Translations under genes and position numbers: made by a program
DNA from: Pseudomonas helleri
GTDB taxonomy: Bacteria; Pseudomonadota; Gammaproteobacteria; Pseudomonadales; Pseudomonadaceae
DNA length: 64,000 nucleotides
Assembly (NCBI RefSeq): GCF_001043025.1
Contig: NZ_JYLD01000009.1
Location: 124,001 to 188,000, forward strand
Direction of reading: 5' to 3'
The notes under the pieces: generated by a model
The model's input: only the letters and a program-made list of their open reading frames with translations
The model's database searches: none
Told to the model about the DNA's origin: nothing
Shown: positions 17,601 to 24,768 of the stretch, in pieces
How positions within the stretch are numbered: position 1 is the first letter of the stretch
How the letters are laid out: each line of letters starts with the position of its first letter

Positions 17601-19377
17601 CGGGCGCGAAGCAACCTTCTTCGAGCGTTATGAAACAGAATTTACTCAATGGAGCATCAGTGCCCGCGCATTGATCAAAACCGTGCAAAAGATGAACGAT
17701 ATAACCCCCGTTCCCTCCTTTGAGGCAAAAATGCAGGCGTTGTGGGCAGAACTGACCCTCAAACTATTCAAAATGCAAAACCACCTTGAAGAGCAGCGCA
17801 AGGATCTGCCCCTCACAGCGTTCAGTGCAGAATTCAAAATCCGCCTGAGCATTGCCATAAACCAATTGGGTGCCGACAATCAGCAGCCTTACCTCGAACT
17901 CGTCGAACACCTTAAAAAAGCTGAAGTGCTCGAACGCAAAGCGTTTGATATCGCATTAATGGAATCTGAAGGGATTCTGGAGACCAGCAAGTTGCCCATA
18001 CCGCGCGACTCACCGCTGGCAGACCTGTTCCTTAAAAAAGATAAACATTTTTTCGACCGCCACTGGGCAGTCATCTATATGGAAACGCTGCAGGAACTGG
18101 TCTTGAACCGGGCGGCCAGCGACCTCAACGCCGAAGAACTGCACGCTTTCAACCACCTCAACACCGATGTCTTCGTCAATATGGGCTGGTCGCAGTTAAG
18201 ACTGCGCCTCCAGGAAGGGCAGATCGGTGTCGAGCACATTGAATTTTACGAGTCGGCCATCACCCTCTACCAGGGTTTAACAGCCACCTGCGAAAACTTG
18301 ATCACTCTCAAATCGGAACATTTTCGCAATGAATACCTGCCCTCTTTACTGGCAGCCATCAAACCGTTGCAGTCGTTTGCCGAAATGCAATTGTCGAAGG
18401 TGATATGGGAGTCAGAAAGCTCAAGCTCCGAGTCTGATGAGCCGCAGCCCGGCCCCAGCTGGAAAACAGCGCTGCCGCCCGCTAAAACAAAGACCGGCGC
18501 GCCCCGACAAAAAGTCTTCAAGACCACCGACAAACAAGTTCTGGTGGGCGTGGTCCGTAATCGCAGCCCTGACGACCCCACTGAAATTGTCGATGTGGTG
18601 GATGCCTTCAGCCAGATGAAAGTCAGTTCTTACCGGCGTGGTGCGAGCGATGAATGGGAGCAAATCGAAAACCTCAGGCCCGCCACCCCCACTGTGGTAT
18701 CCCATGCCAAATCCCTTGCCAGGCTGGAGGCCGATGCCGTCAAACTGCTGGGCAGGGTCGAGGCCAGCATTCAACAGACACGCGCCTTCGCCAAAACGTC
18801 GAAAATCCCGGTAGAAATCGAAGAAATACTGGAGTTCAAAAGCCAGTCCCTGGACGAAACGGCCAGGCAAATGCAAGTTCTACTCGCCGCTGAAGGCCCG
18901 GACGTCGAACCTCTGACACGCAGTCAAAGGGGCATCGCCAATGGGTTGATCGCTCAGCTAGAGCTCAATTCAGTGCGGTTGCGCGCGGAAGGTAAACGCC
19001 TGCGAATCAGCCTGATTACCGACTTGCCCCCCACCGCGGCGAATATCGACTACCTCAAGACCCATGACCAGGTGGAGATTGTGCGACTGGGCAAACGTCG
19101 CCCGATGAGCGGACCAAGAAAGGATTACGTGCAGGAATATGAGGTCCGCAGTCGCGATGGCAAAGCATTGTGGTACGCGCACTTTCATTACAGCTCGCCG
19201 GATGCAGCACCCGCAGCCTTTACCGCCGCACACTTGAAAACAGAGGCGCATCGGTTCATGAGTGCTCAGGCCTTGTATGCCCAAGCGGGCTCAACCACCG
19301 ATGTGATTCAGATTTACCGCAGCAAGATCACCCTGGCGCTTGCAGAAAAACTGTTCCTGGCAGTCCAGTCAGTGTGA
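14626..19377 (+). CDS. large dermonecrotic-toxin-type protein (DUF6543-like)
   Basis: This 1583-residue protein has no signal peptide. Its middle part fits the dermonecrotic/RTX toxin membrane-segment family (DUF6543) common in pseudomonads: NMFVLGPRDLSSGPLVLYRP, then LMKAIRQPGELQDLVVAWLP, and RRWILFKRYAWMLFNGLTFF with a hydrophobic stretch near residues 705-745. A proline-rich linker follows near 790-830. The C-terminal half is charged and helical, with coiled-coil-like segments (KKRIAQMREEKKQALTQLV). It is assumed to be an effector or toxin, but no catalytic motif or secretion gene is visible nearby. Its leader can fold onto the start region. Confidence 0.7.
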   Translation: MKTLSSTPDFLARFVALGSFPQDQFLPRPTFKNVVAEAFKQAMLEAYPGLKADVSHAHISESLPSADAQPAPAPDPPSTWRLIAPSTLLIQGFIDQRTLNLSADRHRLTIDQKVENPAPLSVSMATLEKLLNEWAPQVIDVFAQALIHFWSTPSPAGVSPWLWLSRVLQVGLSATHNDTHRQPALTQEQSAGLGALSGFADKEQRLKLTMETPLHAYLVNIDTTDAQGPRRLQIPGLALITRSIGERLIVMAWSLADGIELFDSLQDFAQTLPRRIPGLADDSPVVWSAYEPEGHFFQALAQTLLDKTLRTLTALGQTARAERWSAARLALALDEEALMFHFFSAQESKDFEQLVSKLPQWLTTAARADIRAYSRLLANQVAQQQSAEGKTFLDDIPTLLDFALQTLNARMQQDHPDDPVDAARIDIHDIAIQDLQMAWLTEDVMPLTEFSLTYVGGKPAAFIQVKERSGLPLPTWLNASYIKNLLEEIDIGSLYISLLKANLVDDAEQVTKRKALFKSQLQAQLPLLALEHKIRDRFGFTEAGWQLVARLMKSNAVPLNNQDCIRPLAFTLYDGASANIVGNMFVLGPRDLSSGPLVLYRPFATDSLLEFADSKALMKAIRQPGELQDLVVAWLPDSVRSYYAEGGFERPHLESVVNAGLLALLPISPAQLADLIIKDDALAYAFDSHVEALITLSDKQTVSSSERRWILFKRYAWMLFNGLTFFVSGPLQKAAWVFQTLVSIDETLQARIESDPEAAKQSVISLLLNLSQALLYEGLSFHAALNVHSRLQAPPDLPMPAPLELPAHSAPKLPAASTPTQAVSRKTGPDPDVQAARAYSTLDFSWFNGQPRPSPRQRAALDTFITDLDVSSGTPIEVGPLKGLINFQGNTYAVIDKKTYRISRQDDGVVIQDAKQPTRLGPWLMSDDTGHWDFDLRLRLRGGGPKKRIAQMREEKKQALTQLVAEEARLMTEKLARDRVLTLTETLMAAPSGREATFFERYETEFTQWSISARALIKTVQKMNDITPVPSFEAKMQALWAELTLKLFKMQNHLEEQRKDLPLTAFSAEFKIRLSIAINQLGADNQQPYLELVEHLKKAEVLERKAFDIALMESEGILETSKLPIPRDSPLADLFLKKDKHFFDRHWAVIYMETLQELVLNRAASDLNAEELHAFNHLNTDVFVNMGWSQLRLRLQEGQIGVEHIEFYESAITLYQGLTATCENLITLKSEHFRNEYLPSLLAAIKPLQSFAEMQLSKVIWESESSSSESDEPQPGPSWKTALPPAKTKTGAPRQKVFKTTDKQVLVGVVRNRSPDDPTEIVDVVDAFSQMKVSSYRRGASDEWEQIENLRPATPTVVSHAKSLARLEADAVKLLGRVEASIQQTRAFAKTSKIPVEIEEILEFKSQSLDETARQMQVLLAAEGPDVEPLTRSQRGIANGLIAQLELNSVRLRAEGKRLRISLITDLPPTAANIDYLKTHDQVEIVRLGKRRPMSGPRKDYVQEYEVRSRDGKALWYAHFHYSSPDAAPAAFTAAHLKTEAHRFMSAQALYAQAGSTTDVIQIYRSKITLALAEKLFLAVQSV

Positions 19378-19378
19378 T

Positions 19379-19401
19379 GAAGGCGCCGTACAGGCGCCTT
19401 C
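19379..19401. terminator. hairpin between convergent genes
   Basis: GAAGGCGCC and GGCGCCTTC form a perfect 9-bp stem with a 5-nt loop, right after the toxin-like stop codon and before the end of the convergent TPM gene. It lacks a T-run, so termination may be weak or factor-assisted. Confidence 0.6.
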
Positions 19402-19407
19402 ACACGG

Positions 19408-20022
19408 TTACAACACCACTAACCGATTCGGCAATTGATTACGCGTAGCGGTTTTGGGTACGTGTTTTTCAAGCAGTTCGGCACTGGCGTCGATGCAGGC
19501 GATAAAGCCTTCTGCGGTGTGCCCCAGTGCAACGCGGCGTACAAAATCGCTGACGATGTTGCCCCAATCGCTGTTGTCCAGGCGCTGGGAGATGCCTTCG
19601 TCAACGATGATCTCGACGTAGCGCTCGGCTTCACTGACAAAAATCAGCACTCCGGTGCGGTCTTGGGTGTGGTGCAGTTTTTGTTCGAGAAACTGGCGCC
19701 GCGCCAGGTTGCTGGCCCGCCAGTGGCGAACCCGCGCCGGGATCATAAACGTGGTCAGCACCGGGATGCGGAAGATCAAACTGAGAAAGACAAAAGTGGC
19801 CCATTGCAGCATGAGCAATGTGTAGATCGTCATGTCGCTGTCTATAAAGTGCACCAGCGCCGGTACCACCAGGGCGATCAAGCTGGCCCAGAGTAAGGGG
19901 ATGTAGCTGTAATCGTCGGCGCGCGGTGCAAGCACGGTGACGATTTCGGCGTCGGTGCGCTGTTCGGCGCGGGTCACGGCCTCTTCAACCTGCCGTTTTT
20001 GCTCTTGCGTGAGTAAAGCCAT
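19408..20022 (-). CDS. TPM-domain membrane protein
   Basis: This 204-residue protein begins with a TPM phosphatase-like domain fragment (RQVEEAVTRAEQRTDAEIVT). Two membrane segments around residues 40-90 (IPLLWASLIALVVPALVHF and LMLQWATFVFLSLIF) follow. The remaining TPM-type segment (GVLIFVSEAERYVEIIVDEG) and a helical tail complete it. It is the last gene of a lemA-TPM-TPM set, a combination widely conserved in bacteria and linked to envelope or photosystem-type repair; the biochemical role here is unknown. Confidence 0.82.
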   Translation of the reverse strand: MALLTQEQKRQVEEAVTRAEQRTDAEIVTVLAPRADDYSYIPLLWASLIALVVPALVHFIDSDMTIYTLLMLQWATFVFLSLIFRIPVLTTFMIPARVRHWRASNLARRQFLEQKLHHTQDRTGVLIFVSEAERYVEIIVDEGISQRLDNSDWGNIVSDFVRRVALGHTAEGFIACIDASAELLEKHVPKTATRNQLPNRLVVL

Positions 20023-20049
20023 AAGTGTCGATGCCCGTTTAAAAATGAA

Positions 20050-20793
20050 TTACCAGCCGCCAGAAGCGCCGCCGCCACCAAAACTGCCGCCGCCTCCTCG
20101 AAAACCACCGCCGCCACCGCCACGTCCAAAGCCACCGCCGCCAAAGCCGCCGGAACGCGAGCCGCCGCCTCCCCCAGAGTTGCAAATGCCATAGAACTGG
20201 CAGGCCGCGACCACGACGATAAACGCTAAAAACAACAACAGCACCACGCCTGGATGCTCAGCCAAAAAGTCATCACCACCGCCCTGCCCGCTGGCGTAGG
20301 CAGGCTCAGCCAGCGGCGCACCGCCCAGCACCTGAAGCATGGCCCCCACGCCGTCGCTGATGCCCTGGCTGAACTGTCCGGCTTTAAACGCCGGGGTGAT
20401 CACCTGGTTGATGATGACCGACGCTTGCGCATCGGTCAGGCGGTCTTCCAGGCCGTAGCCGACTTCGATGCGCAGTTTACGGTCATCCCGGGCGACGATC
20501 AGCAACGCGCCGTTGTTTTCATCCTTTTTGCCTATGCCCCAGGCGCGCCCCAATTGGTAGCCGAAGTCTTCAATGGGTTCGCCTTGCAGGTTCGGCACTG
20601 TGACCACCACCACTTGCTCGCCGGTGGCTTTTTCGTGGGCTTCGAGGGTCTGTGTCAGGTGTTGACGCGTGGCGGGGTCGAGCATTTGGCCATCGTCCAC
20701 CACCCGCCCACTCAGTGTCGGAAAAGTCAGCGCCTGTGCGCTGGCTATAAATAGCCAAAGCAGCAGGCCCACGCCCAGTTTTGATACGCGCAT
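20050..20793 (-). CDS. TPM-domain protein with Gly-rich tail (YgcG family)
   Basis: This 247-residue exported protein has a signal peptide ending ASAQA, a TPM domain (GRVVDDGQMLDPATRQHLTQ, EQVVVVTVPNL, ALLIVARDDRKLRIEVGYG), and one membrane helix (VVLLLFLAFIVVVAAC). A glycine-rich tail of GGGGG and GGFGRGG repeats ends it. This layout is typical of YgcG-family proteins. The ATG at 20793 has GAGG 5 nt upstream; a GTG at 20799 overlaps that site. It lies between lemA and a second TPM gene, so the three probably form one operon, with a REP between lemA and this gene. Confidence 0.85.
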   Translation of the reverse strand: MRVSKLGVGLLLWLFIASAQALTFPTLSGRVVDDGQMLDPATRQHLTQTLEAHEKATGEQVVVVTVPNLQGEPIEDFGYQLGRAWGIGKKDENNGALLIVARDDRKLRIEVGYGLEDRLTDAQASVIINQVITPAFKAGQFSQGISDGVGAMLQVLGGAPLAEPAYASGQGGGDDFLAEHPGVVLLLFLAFIVVVAACQFYGICNSGGGGGSRSGGFGGGGFGRGGGGGGFRGGGGSFGGGGASGGW

Positions 20794-20819
20794 CAGCACC
20801 TCGTGTGGTTATTGATACG

Positions 20820-20890
20820 GTAGGAGCGAGCTTGCCTCGCGATCTTTTGATCTTTAAAAGCAAAAGATCGCGAGGCAAGCTCGCTCCTAC
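20820..20890. repeat. REP palindrome, family A (complete)
   Basis: A 71-bp near-perfect palindrome with arms GTAGGAGCGAGCTTGCCTCG and its complement, joined by GATCTTTTGATCTTTAAAAG and CAAAAGATC. It lies inside the lemA-TPM operon and would form a strong hairpin in the mRNA. Confidence 0.95.
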
Positions 20891-20906
20891 AGTAGGGGGC
20901 AAGCTG

Positions 20907-21515
20907 TTAGAACTTCACCTCGGGGGCTTTGTCGGCATTCGGGGTGGTGGCTTCGAAGGTCGCACGCACCGGCAAGTCGCTGTACATCACTGCATGCCAC
21001 AGGCGACCGGGGAAGGTGCGAATCTCAGTGTTGTAGCGTTCAACCGCGAGAATAAAGTCCCGACGGGCCACGCTGATGCGATTTTCGGTGCCCTCAAGTT
21101 GCGACTGCAACGACAGGAAGTTCTGGTTGGACTTGAGGTCCGGGTAACGCTCAGACACCACCATCAAACGGCTCAAGGCCCCGGTCAGCTGGTTCTGCGC
21201 ATCCTGGAACTGCTTGAGTTTTTCCGGGTTGTCCAGGGTGCTGGCATCGACCTGAATCGAGGTGGCCTTGGCCCGCGCCTCAATCACTGCCGTGAGGGTC
21301 GCCTGTTCTTGCTTGGCCGCACCCTTGACCGTCTCGACCAGGTTGGGGATCAAGTCGGCACGCCGCTGGTACTGGTTCTGCACTTGCGACCAGGCCGCCT
21401 TGACCTGCTCATCCAGCGTCGGGATGGTGTTGATCCCGCACCCCGCCAGCACGCTGCTGAGGGCCAGCAATGCGACAACCTTCCACCCCATCCGTTTTAC
21501 GCTCTGTATGTGCAT
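20907..21515 (-). CDS. lemA: LemA family lipoprotein
   Basis: This 202-residue protein begins with a signal sequence ending in a lipobox (SVLAGCGINTIP), so it is likely lipid-anchored. The LemA core follows: QVKAAWSQVQNQYQRRADLI then PNLVETVKG, and SERYPDLKSNQNF with long helices. It is the first gene of the lemA-TPM-TPM set on the minus strand. LemA proteins have no defined catalytic activity. This is unrelated to the GacS sensor kinase formerly called LemA in P. syringae. Confidence 0.93.
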   Translation of the reverse strand: MHIQSVKRMGWKVVALLALSSVLAGCGINTIPTLDEQVKAAWSQVQNQYQRRADLIPNLVETVKGAAKQEQATLTAVIEARAKATSIQVDASTLDNPEKLKQFQDAQNQLTGALSRLMVVSERYPDLKSNQNFLSLQSQLEGTENRISVARRDFILAVERYNTEIRTFPGRLWHAVMYSDLPVRATFEATTPNADKAPEVKF

Positions 21516-21779
21516 GCATCGACACTCCGTTTTAATTCCATTGCGTTCATTGACCCGCCAACCCGCTTAAAACTCCCTGACCGCGCGCCAATATCTCCCG
21601 GCACCACTGGATTGCGCACGGCGAATCAGCTAAAAGACTGCATCCTGCGCAGGAATACTCACTTTAACGATAGGATATTTCCTTAAGTTAAGTAGCTCAT
21701 GCGCCTTTCCCAGAACAATATCGCTACGAAAGCGCGGGCCTCCCTTCGCGTTCACCGAGCGGCCGCGTAGAAGAATCTC

Positions 21780-24071
21780 ATGAGAAACCTGTGTTTGCTG
21801 GGCCTGGCCATCAGCCTGGCCAGTCCTTCGGTATGGGCCCAAACCCCGACAGCGCCGCTCCCGCCCAAAGACGTTTTTGTCGCAGACCTGATGAAGCAAA
21901 TGACTGAAGCCGAAAAAATCGGCCAGCTGCGCCTCATCAGCATCGCCACCGACATGCCGCGCGAACTGATCCGCAAGGAAATCGCGGCCGGGCACATCGG
22001 CGGCACCTTCAACTCGGTGACCCGCGACGAAAACCGGCCCATGCAAGACGCTGCCATGCGCAGCCGCCTGAAGATCCCGATGTTTTTTGCCTACGACGTG
22101 ATTCACGGCCATCGCACGATTTTCCCGATCAGCTTGGGCCTGGCGGCCAGCTGGGACATGGACGCCATAGCCCAGAGCGGGCGTGTTTCTGCCCAGGAAG
22201 CCAGCGCAGACGGCATCGACATGACCTTTGCACCGATGGTCGACATTGCCCGCGACCCGCGCTGGGGCCGAACCTCGGAAGGTTTTGGCGAAGACACCTA
22301 TCTGGTCTCGCGCATCGCTGACGTCATGGTCAAGGCTTATCAGGGCCTCTCCCCTGCCTTGCCCGGCAACATCATGGCCAGCGTTAAACACTTCGCACTG
22401 TACGGCGCTGTTGAAGGCGGACGGGACTACAACATCGTCGACATGAGCCCGACACGCATGTTCCAGGACTACCTGCCGCCCTACCATGCCGCGATCAAGG
22501 CCGGGGCTGGCGGGGTGATGGTGGCGCTCAACTCGATCAACGGCGTGCCGGCCACCTCCAACATGTGGCTGATGCAAGACCTGCTGCGTAAAGACTGGGG
22601 CTTTAAAGGCGTGGCCATCAGCGACCACGGCGCGATTATCGAGCTGATCAAACATGGCGTGGCCAAAGACAACCGCGAAGCTGCCAAGCTGGCGATCAAG
22701 GCCGGTATCGACATGAGCATGAACGACAAGGCCTACGGCGAAGAGTTGCCGGGCCTGCTGAAGTCGGGCGAAGTGCCGCAGAGCGATCTGGACAATGCCG
22801 TACGTGAAGTGCTCGGGGCCAAATACGACATGGGCCTGTTTGCCGACCCGTACCTGCGCATCGGCAAGGCCGAAGATGACCCGGCCGACACCAACGCCGA
22901 AAACCGCCTGCACCGCCAGGAAGCCCGCGATGTGGCACGCAAGAGCCTGGTGTTGCTGAAAAACAACAACCAGACCCTGCCCCTTAAAAAGCAGACACGC
23001 ATTGCCCTGGTCGGCCCGCTGGCCAACTCCAAGGTCGACATGCTGGGCAGTTGGTCCGGCGCCGGGGTGCCTGCGCAATCGGTGACCGTGTATGAAGGCC
23101 TGCAAAAGGCCATGGGCCAGCAAGGTTCAGTCACCTATGCGCGGGGCGCGAACATCTCCGACGATCCAAAAATCGCCGAGTACCTGAACCACATCAACAC
23201 CGGCGGGATCGACGTCAAAGACGACCCGCGCCCGGCCCAAACAATGATCGATGAAGCGGTCAAAGCCGCGCAGCACGCTGATGTGGTCGTCGCCGTGGTG
23301 GGTGAGTCGCGAGGCATGTCCCACGAGTCATCGAGCCGCACCTCGCTGGACATTCCTGACAGCCAACGCGCCTTGATCAGCGCACTCAAAACCACCGGCA
23401 AACCCTTGATCCTGGTGCTGATGAACGGCCGCCCGCTGTCGATCGAACAGGAACAGGCGCACGCCGATGCCGTGCTGGAAACCTGGTTCAGCGGCACCGA
23501 AGGCGGCAATGCCATTGCCGACGTACTGTTCGGTGACTACAACCCGTCCGGCAAGCTGCCAATCACCTTCCCACGCTCTGTTGGCCAGATTCCTAGCTAC
23601 TACAGCCACCTGAGCATTGGAAGGCCCTTTACGCCGGGCAAGCCGGGCAACTACACCTCGCAGTACTTCGACGCCGAGAACTCACCGCTGTACCCGTTCG
23701 GCTATGGCCTGAGCTACACCGACTTCAGCCTGTCGCCGGTCACCCTGTCGTCGAAAACGTTGAAGCCCGGGGGCACTCTCACCGCCAGCGTCACCGTCAA
23801 AAACACCGGCAAGCGCGATGGCGAGACGGTGGTGCAGTTGTACCTGCGTGACGTCACCGCCTCCATGGCCCGCCCGGTCAAGGAGTTGAAGAACTTCGAA
23901 AAAGTCATGCTCAAGGCAGGCGAGCAGAAAGTGGTGCGCTTTACCCTCAGCGAAGACGACCTGAAGTTTTACAACGCGCAATTGAAGTACGCCGCCGAGC
24001 CGGGCGAGTTCGACGTGCAAATCGGCCTTGATTCACAAAACGTGCAGCAAAACAGCTTCGAATTGTTGTAA
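21780..24071 (+). CDS. bglX: periplasmic beta-glucosidase (GH3)
   Basis: This 763-residue exported glycosidase has a signal peptide ending SVWAQ. The GH3 N-terminal barrel contains FAPMVDIARDPRWGRTSEGF and MASVKHFALYG, with the nucleophile aspartate in VAISDHGAI. The GH3 C-terminal domain (VLLKNNNQTLPL, VVAVVGESRGMSHE) and a fibronectin-III-like end (VTVKNTGKRDGETVVQLYL) complete the BglX layout. It hydrolyses terminal beta-glucosides in the periplasm. The ribosome site is weak (AGAAGA). It is a single gene with its own hairpin terminator. Confidence 0.95.
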   Translation: MRNLCLLGLAISLASPSVWAQTPTAPLPPKDVFVADLMKQMTEAEKIGQLRLISIATDMPRELIRKEIAAGHIGGTFNSVTRDENRPMQDAAMRSRLKIPMFFAYDVIHGHRTIFPISLGLAASWDMDAIAQSGRVSAQEASADGIDMTFAPMVDIARDPRWGRTSEGFGEDTYLVSRIADVMVKAYQGLSPALPGNIMASVKHFALYGAVEGGRDYNIVDMSPTRMFQDYLPPYHAAIKAGAGGVMVALNSINGVPATSNMWLMQDLLRKDWGFKGVAISDHGAIIELIKHGVAKDNREAAKLAIKAGIDMSMNDKAYGEELPGLLKSGEVPQSDLDNAVREVLGAKYDMGLFADPYLRIGKAEDDPADTNAENRLHRQEARDVARKSLVLLKNNNQTLPLKKQTRIALVGPLANSKVDMLGSWSGAGVPAQSVTVYEGLQKAMGQQGSVTYARGANISDDPKIAEYLNHINTGGIDVKDDPRPAQTMIDEAVKAAQHADVVVAVVGESRGMSHESSSRTSLDIPDSQRALISALKTTGKPLILVLMNGRPLSIEQEQAHADAVLETWFSGTEGGNAIADVLFGDYNPSGKLPITFPRSVGQIPSYYSHLSIGRPFTPGKPGNYTSQYFDAENSPLYPFGYGLSYTDFSLSPVTLSSKTLKPGGTLTASVTVKNTGKRDGETVVQLYLRDVTASMARPVKELKNFEKVMLKAGEQKVVRFTLSEDDLKFYNAQLKYAAEPGEFDVQIGLDSQNVQQNSFELL

Positions 24072-24084
24072 CCACGCGCAATAA

Positions 24085-24121
24085 CCGAAAAGGTCTGCAA
24101 GGGCCTTTTCGGCCCCTCTTT
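24085..24121 (+). terminator. terminator of bglX
   Basis: CCGAAAAGG pairs with CCTTTTCGG around a 10-nt loop, followed by CCCCTCTTT. It starts 14 nt after the bglX stop. Confidence 0.75.
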
Positions 24122-24325
24122 CAAGCATTTTGTGCTTGACCTTTATGATCTTTGCGCCCGCCTGAAAATGCGTTCGGACAGGGCTGTTTTTTGTGGTAGG
24201 GTTCGCGCCCTCAAAATTCAGACGGCTCGATTGGGTGCTGCAAAATTCAGTGACAAGCGGTTCACTCCAGCGTCTATGCGGCCTACATGGTTTATCAACC
24301 CTTCATACACACTTTACGCACAGAG

Positions 24326-24334
24326 TTATCCACA
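24326..24334 (+). promoter_or_regulatory. DnaA box upstream of nrdA
   Basis: A perfect consensus DnaA box, TTATCCACA, lies 10 nt before the -35 element of the nrdA promoter. DnaA is known to bind near and regulate nrdAB in E. coli, so this fits replication-linked control. Only one perfect box is seen, so it is not an origin. Confidence 0.75.
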
Positions 24335-24343
24335 GGTCGTACA

Positions 24344-24372
24344 TTGCACAGCGCCACTAAAACGCATATCTT
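24344..24372 (+). promoter_or_regulatory. sigma70-type promoter of nrdA
   Basis: TTGCAC (24344-24349) and TATCTT (24367-24372) are separated by 17 bp. The -10 is covered by the first NrdR box. Transcription would start near 24379, giving a leader of about 390 nt. Confidence 0.6.
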
Positions 24373-24407
24373 GTATCTGTCGCGCCAAAAACACCTACAT
24401 ATAGGGT
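24361..24407 (+). promoter_or_regulatory. tandem NrdR boxes
   Basis: Two 16-bp sites match the NrdR consensus ACACwATATATwGTGT. AACGCATATCTTGTAT (24361-24376) matches about 10 of 16 positions and CACCTACATATAGGGT (24392-24407) about 11 of 16. They are separated by 15 bp, so starts are 31 bp apart (three helical turns), the known spacing of NrdR pairs. Position over the -10 and start site implies repression. Confidence 0.65.
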
Positions 24408-24768
24408 TTTAGGCCAATAACCCAACACAACTCAGACGAGAATTTCAAGCCCTTTTCTCGCGCCTGTCGGGTTAAACCAAACGCAGTTCTCAAAGTCCAA
24501 ACCGCTCATGCGGATGGCAACCGTTTTCCGGCTCCACAGCAGGAAAGCGGCCCGGGTGTTGCAGTAAAAATACTGTCACCCACGAGGAATACGGTTTGAG
24601 GCTGCACGCACAGACCAAGACTTCGGCACGGAAGCGGCTTAACCCCCCCTTTCTGTACGTCCCGAGGTTGTTATGCCCGGTTCATGATCGGTTGTAGTGC
24701 TTCAGGACGGAACGGTGGGCCCCCAAAAGGAGCCCAAATAAACATAGAGAATGTGGAGACACCCCCCC
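24379..24768 (+). promoter_or_regulatory. long structured 5' leader of nrdA
   Basis: About 390 nt lie between the inferred start site and the ATG, with no coding frame I can support. AACCGTTTTCC (24519-24529) pairs with GGAATACGGTT (24586-24596) with one mismatch. They enclose a strong hairpin at 24554-24581 (GGGTG..GCAGTA / TACTG..CACCC). Further small hairpins include CTTCGGCACGGAAG and GGGCCCC-CAAAA-GGAGCCC just before the start. I cannot match it to a known riboswitch. Confidence 0.45.

Noticed and set aside
20820..20890. CRISPR-like repeats
   Set aside because: The recurrent palindromes are dispersed single REP/REPIN copies without regular spacers, and there are no cas genes.
20907..21515. 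GacS/LemA sensor kinase
   Set aside because: Only the name is shared; the protein is a 202-residue lipoprotein of the LemA family without kinase motifs.
24326..24334. replication origin near nrdA
   Set aside because: Only one perfect DnaA box, no AT-rich repeats and no dnaA-dnaN or parAB genes nearby.
24132..24404. 90-codon plus-strand frame upstream of nrdA
   Set aside because: It covers the DnaA box, promoter and NrdR boxes, starts near the bglX terminator and has no ribosome site.
24379..24768. cobalamin riboswitch in the nrdA leader
   Set aside because: I looked for a B12 box and the surrounding conserved core, as found before some ribonucleotide reductase genes, and did not find them.
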